Source: Rostratula benghalensis (Eukaryota; Chordata; Aves; Charadriiformes; Rostratulidae). Taken from it: a stretch of 64,000 nucleotides of DNA. The notes under the pieces were generated by a model. The model did not search any database. It saw only the letters and a list, made by a program, of their open reading frames with translations, and was not told the origin of the DNA. This document shows positions 50,889 to 61,417 of this stretch, in pieces (the first letter of the stretch is position 1; each line of letters opens with the position of its first letter). The stretch spans positions 7,138,607 to 7,202,606 of the forward strand of contig VXAI01000020.1 in assembly GCA_013399305.1 (NCBI GenBank). The letters are read 5' to 3'. The position numbers were made by a program, and so were the translations under genes.

Positions 50889-50943
50889 ACAAATATCACT
50901 TGCTGTGTCATAGCACATGGATTTCAGGACCACCTGTGAAGAG
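50889..50943 (+). CDS. SNTG1: SNTG1 start-codon exon (coding part 50917-50943)
   Basis: This exon opens the coding sequence of gamma-1-syntrophin, a cytoplasmic adaptor that binds dystrophin-family proteins and is expressed mainly in neurons. Seen directly: a pyrimidine-rich stretch ends in CATTTTAG at 50881-50888, then come 28 nt of 5' UTR, ATG at 50917, nine codons reading MDFRTTCEE, and a GTAGG donor starting at 50944. An in-frame TAG at 50911-50913 lies two codons before the ATG, so translation cannot start further upstream in this exon. A good branch-point match, TCTAAT, sits at 50861-50866. The start context is only moderate (C at -3, G at +4). The nine residues are the known N-terminus of SNTG1, and the phase-0 junction joins exactly to the exon at 61283. 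SNTG2 begins differently. The exon starts with an acceptor, so it is not the first exon of the transcript. Confidence 0.93.
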
Positions 50944-52184
50944 GTAGGATCAGATATTTTTCTATTCAAACAATAGTAGAATCAAAATCAATGAACTTTT
51001 AATCCTTTTTATATGCAAAATCCTTTTTTCACTGCTTTTTTTTTTTCCTGAAATGATAGGAATTATATGATCAAATATAAGTTATTCAGCTGATCACTTC
51101 ATGGGGACAGACAGACTTTGTAGTAGAAGATGAAAGAATTTGCCCAGGTGTATTCATCAGTAGCCCTCACCTCTGGCTGTTCCAATTTACCTCTTCAGGC
51201 ACAATGTAGGTGCAGGTAGCTATGTTTTGTGTGAGCTTTGCTCTTACTGAAGTGTTTATATCTGAAAGCCTGTACATGAAGAAAAACATCAATGGACCCA
51301 GAAATCTGTCTAGTGCTGTTCAGCAAAATCAAGGGAGAAAAGTAGAAGGCTGGGGAAAAGCTGGGTGGGGAGTGGGGGTAAGCTATGAAGATGACAAAAA
51401 TTAATTGCAATTCCATTCTGATTTGATGAGGTAAGAGAGTTGGTTTTGCTTAAAATAGGTATAGTTTCATAGTGTCAGTGCAAAATACTTCATTCTTACT
51501 CCACTAGAGATGCGGGAAGTCCTTTACTGTCTGCGTTCATACTAATGTTGCCTTGTGTAATGAGATGTATTTGTAGACATTAAAAAGGGCATCTCATTTA
51601 CTCAATTGTCTTTGAACAGATTGTTTTCATGTGTTTTCACAACTTCAGCAATTGAGGCACAGTGAGAACCATTTACACCAAATTACCTAACAATGTCAAT
51701 GCATCATTATGATTAAAAATTCATGATGATTACCTGTGTACTGAAAATTGAAAAACATGTTTAGGATGTTATGGCTGGGAACAGGAAAACTGACCATATC
51801 TTTAAGTGTGACCATGATCCCATGAAAAAAGAGAAGTGGAGGGATGGGGGCAGCTTTAGAACCAAGAGGTAACTGCAGCTAAAACCAATTTTGACATGAG
51901 AATCAATTTATATAGATTAAGGGGAAAGAGAAAATTATTAGGCTAAAGAATGTTAAATCATGACAACATTCTGAAGGCAACAGTAGGGTCAGTAGTAGGG
52001 TTAAAGTGAAACTTGCTTTTGGGAAAGAATGGTGTGATGGTTGTCCAGGATGCTTTGTATGAGGCTTTAATACTTAAAAAGATCCATGCACAGTCTAAAT
52101 TCTATAACACAGCATTATCTCAGATTATTTGCCTGATAAAAAGTATTCTTATTAGTTTTGAGGTTTGATTTTTAGAATAAACTG

Positions 52185-52280
52185 TTTCAGTTTGAAGAGG
52201 TATACAATGATTATCCAGTCCAACTGCCTGACTAATTCAGTGCTGACCAAAAGTTAAAGCATGTTAGTAAAGGCATTTTG
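52185..52280 (-). mobile_element. Degraded antisense CR1 3' fragment
   Basis: GTTTGAAGAGGTATACAATG, TATCCAGTCCAACTGCC and CAGTGCTGACCAAAAGTTAA follow the reverse complement of a CR1 3' UTR. It runs directly into a GGTTT-type low-complexity tract. It lies within the SNTG1 intron, opposite in strand to the gene. Confidence 0.6.
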
Positions 52281-52334
52281 TTTAGGTTTTGGTTTGGTTT
52301 TTTGGTTTTGTTTTGTTTTCTTTTAATTTTTTTT
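52281..52334. repeat. GGTTT low-complexity tract
   Basis: GGTTTTGGTTTGGTTTTTTGG followed by GTTTTGTTTT and a T run, directly after an antisense CR1 fragment. Confidence 0.8.
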
Positions 52335-52664
52335 CAGTGCACTTGTAAAGGAAAACAGGCAGATATATATTATTTTTCATAGTATTTTAAAGTTCATTTT
52401 TAAGCTGTACCCTAATACATAGATTATTAGGTGGTAATTAATTCACTCTGTGCCCAGAAGCAGTGACAACAAGAACAGACCCAGACACATGTCCTGACAT
52501 ATGAGTCTTATCTTTGCCTTTGCAGTGCAAATATTTTGACAGATCTGTTTCATTCTGTATCTAGCTTCTAATGGGGGCATCAATTTGAAATTTAGTTCTT
52601 TAAAAATCAGCTGCTTTGTGCTTTGTTGGAGCTTTCACGATAGAGAAGGGAAGAAGAGAGTGAC

Positions 52665-52690
52665 TCCACACATTCTGTGATTCCATGATC
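52665..52690 (+). mobile_element. Possible CR1 tail remnant
   Basis: ATTCTGTGATTCCATGAT resembles the ATTCTRTG octamer repeat that ends CR1 elements. No CR1 body is recognisable upstream, so this may be chance. Confidence 0.25.
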
Positions 52691-53059
52691 TTATGAAAGC
52701 TCTATAATGTGGAGACCCTAAAGAAACACTTTTTGCCTTTAGATTAATTAAATTAAATGAGGTGGATTCAAGCCCAGTTTGTCTGCTTTGTGTAAAATGA
52801 GCTTTGTGCTGCGGAATCAGTGGTGTCACTTCTGAGAAATTCTGAAAACTATGATCTACATCTTTCCTCCCAAGCTAATCAAAGTTAATAAAATGTGGAC
52901 TATCAACCTACTTTTGTCAAATGCTGGTGTCTAAATAAATCATCAGCAGCCTTATGCTTACACATAGTGTAATTTTTAACTAAAACCTCAGCGCTATCTT
53001 TGTAATGCATCATCCACTTTGGGTTTTATTTGGGAGAAAGTATATTAAGCTGAATCTGA

Positions 53060-53870
53060 AAGCCCAAGTGAGGGGAAGCAGCTGCAGTTCCATGCACACA
53101 GAGCACACTTATACACTACATGTACCCACATATGCATATACTTATGCACGTGGTCAGACATGCAGATCATACACCGACACCCAGAGCACTCGGATGAACC
53201 GAGGCAGCACCAACAGCCTGATCTTGCTCCATCCTCTGGCTGAGCAGGGTGGAGGTCCACTCATGAGAATATATGTGTATGTATGTTTGGTGTGGATGCC
53301 CCCAGCAGTGGGCTTTAGACAGTCTGCCTAGCAGCTGCCCCTGGATCCCAGTCTTCCCAGTTGCTGGCCGCCGGGCATACGAACCCCTGAGGCCTCTGCC
53401 CCTCTCAGGCTGCTGGTACAGACCAACACATGCTCAGGCACACACACAACAAACACACAATCACACACCACAGATTCCCTTGCCCAGGAAAATAATTAGA
53501 AAGGAATTTAATAAGAGATAGGCCAGACTGCAGTGATTAGCCTCGGGACATGGGCAGACAAGCATAATGACCAGAAAAGTACTTATGACCAACCCCTTTT
53601 TAACCCCTTAGCCCTCTATTTTCCCCTACTTGTTCCTTCCCAAATCACTGAATCCTTTTCCTTGCTTGTTATACCTCCCCTAAATATCCCATCATAAATC
53701 CTGTGCAATCCAAAACTGCATCCCATAATTTGTCCTATGCTCCCAGGTGGTAACACTTACTCGGTCCAATGGTGCTGTAGTGTTTTCTTAAAATGATGAG
53801 TTTCACATCTGGACACTGGGGCTGTGTTTGGACAGCCCTGGTAGGGGACCAGACTGGGTGTCCTGTGTTT
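53060..53870 (-). mobile_element. Probable antisense LTR of an endogenous retrovirus in the SNTG1 intron
   Basis: This stretch is richer in GC and CpG than the surrounding intron. On the minus strand it reads like an LTR: a U3-like start TGTCCAAACACAGCC, an AAAAAGGGG promoter-like patch near 53.6 kb, an ATTAAA poly(A) signal (complement near 53507-53512), then a TG-rich U5-like stretch (the CA-rich run at 53435-53475). The exact ends are not clear, no target duplication was found, and the 53.06-53.27 kb part could be adjoining sequence rather than LTR. I recognise the style but not the family, so the call is tentative. Confidence 0.45.
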
Positions 53871-55236
53871 TAAGTCCTTAATTTGGGTTCTTACCTGCTA
53901 TTGTGCTTCTGGTCATCTACGCCAAAATAGTTACTGGTAGTTTTTGATAATGGCAATAAAAGTTGTCATGTTGCATCTTGGCTATTTGATCTTCCTCTTC
54001 TTCCTCCTGTTATTGTTTCCTTTATTCTGAATATCTGATTGCCTTTCTTGCCCCATATTCCAGTGCTGCAAGCACCACAACTATAGAAGGACTGAGATCA
54101 CGCTCCCAAAATGATGAGTGGGGCTCAGACTCCCATGGGTGCTTCCATCCTAATGGCAGTAAATTATTTGGACTGAGTTTCAGTTTGAATAAATCCAAAA
54201 GACGCCACATAGATGCACTGAGGCTAAAATATGTTTTTCATAGCGTCCATGACACATTCAGTTATCTTTTTTCTTTACACTGTTCTTTTAATTCTAAATA
54301 ACTGTTGCTGTAATACATCAGATCGTGCTGAAGGGACCTTAGTTCTTCCATATTACTGGTGCTTCCCCTTATTTTTCCTAGTGTTTACTGGTGGGATTTA
54401 GTTTGAGATTTTGGACACTGGAGTGGTCTTGTCTACTTGCAGGTTCCTGCACATGCACTTTATATGGTGAATGGAGCCCAGTGAGCAATGCAATTCTCCC
54501 AAAACCTGCCAATCTACAGAATTGCTTGCTATGCTTTATTGCTTATAACAAGCATTGATAATAACGAGAGCATAAACCCTTACATGTGGACAGGTTCAGT
54601 TTGGTATCAATCTAAAAACTGACAACTAATGATCCTAATGATTATTTTCTCTACTAAGCATTTTATCTGTAGGTTGTGCTGCCTTTCAAGGGATCTTAAA
54701 GTAGTTCTATTCTGCAAGACAACACCTTCTGTGCTAGACAATTCAAGATGCAATACAATAAGATGAACTCTTTCATGCACATATTTTTTTCTAAGGGAAA
54801 CTACCTGGTATCTGAGGATGGAAAAGTTATAGTTAATTTTTTCTCGTGGTTTCTCCAGTTAGTAGTTATGGGAAATTTTCTAATGTTTCATATTTAATTA
54901 TTGTAGATTCCATGCTCTTTTCCCTTACTGATCAGCAAAAGTATCCATTGTACTGGTTCTTATTCAAAAATTTCCAAACCATAAGACTATCTAGCTCCTC
55001 TTTTAGCCTTTATCCTGAGCTTTCTGAACTTTACAAGAAGATAAATCATAGAATCATTGGGGTTTTTAAACACACTCCTGTATTCACTTGACCTTACTCT
55101 ATATTCTGAAAACTATCTCTGGAAGGTAACCTCAGTCTGTGACATAATACTGTCCTCTGCAGTGAATGTACCCTTCTGATGAAATTGAAGACTTGGGATG
55201 ATTATAATGAATTAGAACATTTCCCCCTTAGATACT

Positions 55237-55257
55237 TTGTTGTTGTTGTTGTTGTTG
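55237..55257. repeat. (TTG)7 microsatellite
   Basis: Seven perfect TTG units. In the 145-codon chance frame crossing it they would encode a valine run. Confidence 0.92.
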
Positions 55258-56095
55258 ATATTTTCCATCTGTTCATAAATGAACAAGCTGCATGCGTGGC
55301 TTTCGAACTTCTCCAACTTTTGAAATCTCATCCTTTACTTCTATTAGCTTGCGTTTTTTTTCCTAATATAACTTCAAACTTACTTGAATTGGTAAATATT
55401 CATCTGTTTTTGCAGTACCGTTCATTGTTTCTTTCAAGGATTATTTTGAAATGGTGTTTGTGTGTTCTCTGCTTTTCTGAATCTGATGAATGTTCATGCA
55501 GACTTCACAAAAATTGTAATTTGATACATTCTGTTCATAGGTCCAGTGACCTGTGTTTCAACACCCATCTTGGGATTTTTTTAATTTCCTGCCTTGGAAT
55601 GTGTTTTAATTTTTAAACAGTATTTTGACATCTTCATGACTTTTCTCATAAATCTTCTTATGTGCTATTTTGGACTGCTTCTAGTCACCTTTATGCCATT
55701 TTCCTATTTACACTTTTCAGCCTAAGCTGGTGATTTTCTTTGTTTATAAATACTATCAAATGGCAATGCTGGCATTTCTACTACCTTCAGTTTGTGGGTC
55801 TTTTCTTAAATCCAGCTTCAACTAATAATTTAGTCCCAAAATGACAAGATGGAAAATGACTGGCAATTTACAATGCCTGTGAGATGTTATGTAATAGGTA
55901 AATTAAGTCTGAAGAAAAATTCATGTTGTCACAATAGCCCTCAATTTTGTATTATCTTATCTCTTGGCCTCAACTGTAATGATATAATCTAGTCCTGGTA
56001 AGCCTATTGGCAATTCAAACATCAAAACTTGTTTCCTTATAGTGTCAGAAAGTGATTTTTTTTGCTCTAAAAAAGTACCTTAGTTCAGTAGGAAG

Positions 56096-56108
56096 ATATA
56101 TATATATA
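56096..56108. repeat. Short (AT)n run
   Basis: Six and a half AT units, then poly-A. Confidence 0.85.
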
Positions 56109-57699
56109 AAAAAATATTTAATTTACATATTGTATTAATCAGACTGTATAAAACAAGGAAATTCTCTGTAATACTTCATTCATTCTAGAAAATCACTTTA
56201 ATGATTGCCATAGTCAAGCACTTACTTGGCAAATACCTGGCAAATAAAAAAAAACACGAGGATTAAGTCTAAATTCAACATTTTCCTACAGTTCTTTCAG
56301 GTTCTAGTGCAAAATTCATGTGCAGGGAAGGACTTGTTGTCCTTTGGATTGGAAAATTTTGGTGTCTGATAGAAGAAGAAGCTCTGAATGACAAGCTGAA
56401 CACATCCCTGTGTATCTGGGCTGCTTTCCAGTTTTTGACAATATAAGTGCTTTCCACTTATGCTAGCATCACCTCCACAGAATGGACCACTTAAGAAACA
56501 TCCTTTATGTGGTCCTGACACATGTTCCTACCTCTTGTATTCATTGTCATTACTGCCTTCTACCTCTGGTTCAATTTCTCTTTTTATTATTATAGTTGTG
56601 ATTATAACGCAGTGACAGGCATATCTCTAAATACTCAGAGGTCAGCCTCAGCATCCAAAAGTATAGGTATTCATCTGAAGTGAGCTACATCCATATTTAA
56701 GGCAGTTTCTGCAACCCATTCTCTTTACTGGTATCAGATTGTTGGTGGTGGAAATAAGTTTCAGGAAATTAAATTTAATTTAATAAATTAAAAATAAATT
56801 GCAGAGGTTTAGTTTATTTTGGGACATACCAGCCAAAGCAGAAACTAAAAATCCAGGCCACCTTACATAGGAAATGTGTTGAGAGATTTTTGTCTCTCCT
56901 TTCTTCCAGTGGTTCATGGAGTAAACTATTCATAGAATCACTATTGTGGGATATCTGTGATATGACAACTATTCTGGGATATCTGTTGAAGTCTTTCTGC
57001 AGATGTGAAACTAGAAGCAGCAAAACAACCAAATTGTTTTATTACTGTAAAGCAAAAGAAATAGATAAAATATCATATACAAAAAGATACAGTCATGTCT
57101 TGAAAACTAGTGAAGAATATTTAAAATTGCCTGAAATACTGAATAAGTCTTCTCCAGAACAAAACATAGAGAATCATAAATGACAAAGAAAACAACAAAT
57201 AGGGAAAAATTAAATAAAAAAAAATTATTTAGCAGAAAACCTGCCTGTTGCCTTATTTAGACAATGTAATTGAAAAATATTTACGTTGGAAGTTCTGCAG
57301 GTAATTGACTTTGAAATCATTAGGTAGCTTTAAAGATGTTTCTCAAACAATATTCATTTGGGTATATGTTTAGTAGTGACTTTTCTGCTAGCATAAATGT
57401 GTGAACTGTAGCTTTCCTGTGTATTTCCTCTGAAATAGATTCTGAAATACACAACATGACATGTAAGCGTCTCTAAATTCCTTTTAGGACAGTTATTAGG
57501 GCCAGATCTTATACACAGCCAATATGGACAAGGTGCTGTAAGTCAGGGTATAATGGAAAAAGATTTTTAAACAACTTTTTTTTTTCACTAAGGTTACTTA
57601 TAACGATCTGAGTGTGACTGTATTCTCCGTAGAAGCAGTCTGCCTGGAGGGCTCTGCCAACCTATGCTGTTCTCTGATAGTGATTTGAAGCAGAAAGTT

Positions 57700-57717
57700 C
57701 AACACCAACTGGTGTTG
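57700..57717. repeat. 8-bp inverted repeat, 2-nt loop
   Basis: CAACACCA and TGGTGTTG flank AC. Small and possibly chance. Confidence 0.6.
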
Positions 57718-60700
57718 CAAAGCAAGGAAGAATCAGTTTTCAGCCTCATGTAGTTGGGGAACAGTAAGCAGTTTATAAAGTCCTGCCAAGGACATCAGCT
57801 CTTGCCACATTAATGTTCTTGTCTAACTCTGCTTAAAAAGGTGTAGAATGAGATGACAGAGGCTGTGCTGTGCAGGTGTGACATTCACTGTCACTTAGGT
57901 GACTTAGACCTTCCTTCATCACTGCTTTTGCTTGAAGTCACTGATTCCTCTCCCATATGGAAACTCATTCTTTCACTGCTGTAGGCTTCCATATCCTTAG
58001 CCTACCTCATCCACTTCACAAACACATGCAACTTCAATTACTCAAGTTTTCTTGCCGCCTTTACAAGTGCCAAACTCTATAATTCTATAAGGATGAAGAA
58101 AATAGGATGGTGTAAATGTAAGCAGACCAATCTTTGTGATAATTTTGGCTCAAACGTACAGTTAAGGTGTATTGGCCTAACAAACTGTTATCAGCTGGAC
58201 TATGCTTCTCTCTCCACATCTGCTGTAAGATGGCGTAGCGTGTTGAACATTTGAGGACAAAAAGGTGCGTTGCAACACCTCACGCTGACAGTTATAGTAC
58301 CTCAAATCAGCTGTGTGCTGACTTATTGCTGTAAGTCAGGGGTAGGGTAGACCCTTCTGCAAGTGAAATGTAGAAGACCTGAAGGGAAAATCTTACACAC
58401 CCTCTCATGTAATCTCCTCAAAATTAGTAACGGGAACTAAAGCTAACATCAGCCACAGCCCCACATCCGCACCTCTCATGCACGCATACACAGGCATACC
58501 ATTTAAGGTCTCCAGATGTTAGAGATGGCAGGTGCATAGGCTAGACAGCTGATTCCCTCCAACCAGAATAATTTTACTGGGGTCTCATGGATGAAAAATG
58601 TTGCTGTACACAGTAATTTACATGAAGGCATAACTACAGGACATCTTCCCTAAGTTGCAGCTCTTGAAAAGGATGTCTTGTTTCAGTTTACTAGATGCTT
58701 TGAAGGGAGTGGGGGAGAGAAGAAACAAGAAATTTCAGCAGACAAAAAGAAACATAGTGAAATAATTAATTTCTAGTGTTTGTTGTCAAAGACTTCTCTT
58801 AAGCTTATCTAATGAAACTGAACTACATTCTTCCCCTTTACATGGTTGTTAATGCTGCTCTTAGGTAAGAGAGTGAAGGAGGTAGTACAATTGAAGATTT
58901 AATTTTGAACTGTATCATAAACTAGCTTTCGTACAGCCCAACAGAAATAAAGTGGTTCACTAGATTTTTGAGTATCTGATGTAAATAATATCCTTGAGTG
59001 TCTGTGATCAATCTTTCTAAGGGCCAAAATAATTTGCTCTTCCCAAGCTTGGTTTCTTTCTTCAGAATGAATAAGCTCAGCCCACGTGCATTTAGAAACC
59101 AACTTGAATTTAAATTTCTTTCTGTTGGCTGATTGTGTCTGTGGCTATGTGCCTCTACTTCCCATAAAGAAGAGCCTTGGCTTTTGCTGAAAGACTCTTG
59201 GAAGACTTTATAGGGTTATTGACCAAATCAGAAATGTGCAGTCAAGTAAGGCAGAGTTACTATTACTGTAATCAGTGTAATTCCATTGCCAGTTATGCAG
59301 GGAGGAGGAAAGGCACATCTGCAAACTTTTTTGCAGGAGAAAGGCATTTTATAAGTGGTAGATGTTTCTAGGCTATCCCCTTTTATTTGAACATAGTTAT
59401 TTACAGCCTGCTTTATTCATCTTCCACATTGTCACTTTCTGCTTACTTCACAAATCCATGGAAAGAGGCGTCATCTTACTCCATAAAGCAGAAGTTTTAA
59501 GGAGAGGACCAGGGAAATTTAACTATTTTACATTCTTTTTATTTTAATGTCATAACATTTCTATGATATGTGACAGAATATTTCAGTGGTACTGAAAACC
59601 TAACTGCTTTTGTGATCTGTTTATTTGATTTGTCTGTCCATGTCAATCAGTTTCTTTCTCATCCTGATTAAAAAAAAGACATCTCAATACTAGAAGGCGG
59701 CTCTATGATGTCTTCTGACCAGAGCTTCCACCGACCACCATATGAGTTCAGTGCATGGAACTCTTCCTTTTTTCATCTTATTTAGTACAAAAATAATACA
59801 AACAACATCAGAGTTATAGTTGAGTCATACAGAGTTGCTACTCGTGTTCAAGGGAAAACAGTTTCCTAAGTTTGACTGTTTAGCATGGAGCAGAAGTGAC
59901 AGAACAGTTAGAGCTCGGTAGAGTTAGAGCTAGAGATCAGTAGAGAACATTATATAGAGCTATTTAAAGGTTGTCCTCAACCTTTCCACCTCTATTAAAG
60001 CGTCTTGAGAGCAACTTAAACTTTTCCTCGGTGAGTTTCCTACTGTCAGTTCCATATTTGTGTTTGTTCTCTCCATGCTATGGATGTAAAGTATCAGAGC
60101 ACATTATGGGCAGATCTTCCAAATTTTCTTTTAAACTCTTGTCTGAGAGAGAGCCCTCAGCTTAAGCCAGGTCAACCTTGGCAGTTAAAGTTCACAGCAA
60201 GATTTTTGTTTCCTTGATCTCCTCTCAAGCCAACTTCTTACAGACTGTGGATTGAAATCTGACCTGAATGAAGATAATAGAAGTTTCATTGTTGAGACTG
60301 ATAACTCCTAGATTTTAAGTAATTTTTATATATGAATTTTCTTGAGTTACATACGTGCATGCACATCTTTATCTGTGCAAAAAGGTATAAGTAATACCTG
60401 TAAATTACATGTTGTTAAGGCTGAATTTTTAGATTGTTTGTAAACAAATTTCTCATACCAGAAATGCTCTACCAACATGACCTTTGTCCATTTATGAAGT
60501 GCTATAAAGAGTGCTATTTTCAACCCAGCATTAGGGAGAAATTACTAAATACCGCAGGTGCTGCTTACACGTGGAGACTTTACTGGTTAAACCTGTTATG
60601 TATGATGCCCCACAAAAGGGGGGCAATTAGTACAAATAAGTTCTACCACAAACAAACTACTAAGTTGTTGGAAAGTCACTTACTGTATTTTGAAGAACAC

Positions 60701-61240
60701 TATAAATTCCTGATATCTAACCATAAATGTAAAAGACAGAAGTGGAGCAAGAAGGAAGTTACTACTGGGAATTGCATTCATTGATCTCTTTTCTCTTATT
60801 CTTAGCTTCAACATCCTCATTTGAAAAGGAATATGAAAACATAAGTCAGTGCTGTGGTTATAGATCAGCAGGTCCACACAGGTTCATGTAGGCTGTCACT
60901 GCTTATGTCTGGCTTGTTTGGAGGTGTTATTGTATGTATTTCTGTGTCAAAATTGGTGTAATACATGGAACACCAGCTTTAATTTGATATCCCTTATTTA
61001 ATGCAAAGATGAAAACAGCAGAGCTGCTCTCAAGCAATTTGAAAGGAGTTTCACAAATTGTCATGGGCAGAATATCACCTTATTCAAAAACCTGTGTTCA
61101 CTGTAACTATTGTTCCCTTGTACTCTGAGTACACTAAATACAGTGATCATTTGGAATAGTTTTTTTGTAGGTATATTTATGGTAGCTGTACTTATCTCTC
61201 AGCTCTTCTGTTTCAAAATACCATGTCTAGCGATGCAAAG

Positions 61241-61282
61241 TCCTAACTGAGAAAATTTGTTTTCTTTATTCCTTCTTTGAAG
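61241..61282 (+). promoter_or_regulatory. SNTG1: Branch point, polypyrimidine tract and acceptor of SNTG1 second coding exon
   Basis: TCCTAAC is a near-perfect vertebrate branch point. The tract that follows is mostly T and C, and AG falls at 61281-61282. With the GTAAGT donor after the exon, these are strong constitutive-type signals. Confidence 0.85.
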
Positions 61283-61417
61283 ACAAAGACAGGGATTTGT
61301 TTGCTGCAGGATGGTAACCAGGAGCCTTTCAAAGTGCGACTGCACCTAGCCAAAGATATTTTGATGATCCAGGAGCAGGATGTGATCTGTGTGTCTGGTG
61401 AGCCTTTCTATTCTGGT
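61283..61417 (+). CDS. SNTG1: SNTG1 second coding exon, first half of split PH domain
   Basis: The exon gives 45 uninterrupted codons, from TKTGICLL to GEPFYSG, which with the nine preceding residues make the first 54 residues of gamma-1-syntrophin. In syntrophins the N-terminal PH domain is split by an inserted PDZ domain; this exon supplies beta strands of the first half (FKVRLHL, LMIQEQD, VICVSG) and stops just before the PDZ domain. The reading closely matches SNTG1; SNTG2 differs at many of these positions. Splice signals are strong. There is a near-ideal branch point TCCTAAC at 61241-61247 with its A 36 nt before the exon, a T-rich tract ending TTTGAAG, and donor GTAAGT at 61418. Both ends are phase 0. 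There is no frameshift or stop, so the gene looks functional here. The expected following exon, starting with the PDZ residues ERTVT, is not found before 64000. Confidence 0.95.

Larger units (their letters stand above)
50944..61282 (+). other. SNTG1: SNTG1 intron between first two coding exons
   Basis: A phase-0 GT-AG intron of 10,339 bp separates the two recognised coding exons. It holds a degraded antisense CR1 3' fragment near 52.2 kb, a GGTTT-type low-complexity tract, a probable antisense retroviral LTR at about 53.1-53.9 kb, a (TTG)7 run and an (AT) run. The frames of 82-145 codons inside it, including 55179-55616, do not resemble known proteins and look like chance openings in AT-rich sequence. 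Confidence 0.85.

Noticed and set aside
55043..55070. AATCATAGAATCATTGGGGT as an antisense CR1 tail
   Set aside because: About 20 bp resemble the CR1 tail, but the following sequence does not continue as CR1, so support is too weak for a feature.
55179..55616. 145-codon open frame inside the SNTG1 intron
   Set aside because: It contains a valine run from the (TTG)7 repeat and is hydrophobic because the DNA is T-rich. No family resemblance.
56931..56956. TTCATAGAATCACTATTGTG as an antisense CR1 tail
   Set aside because: Only a dozen bases match, and the rest is unrelated.
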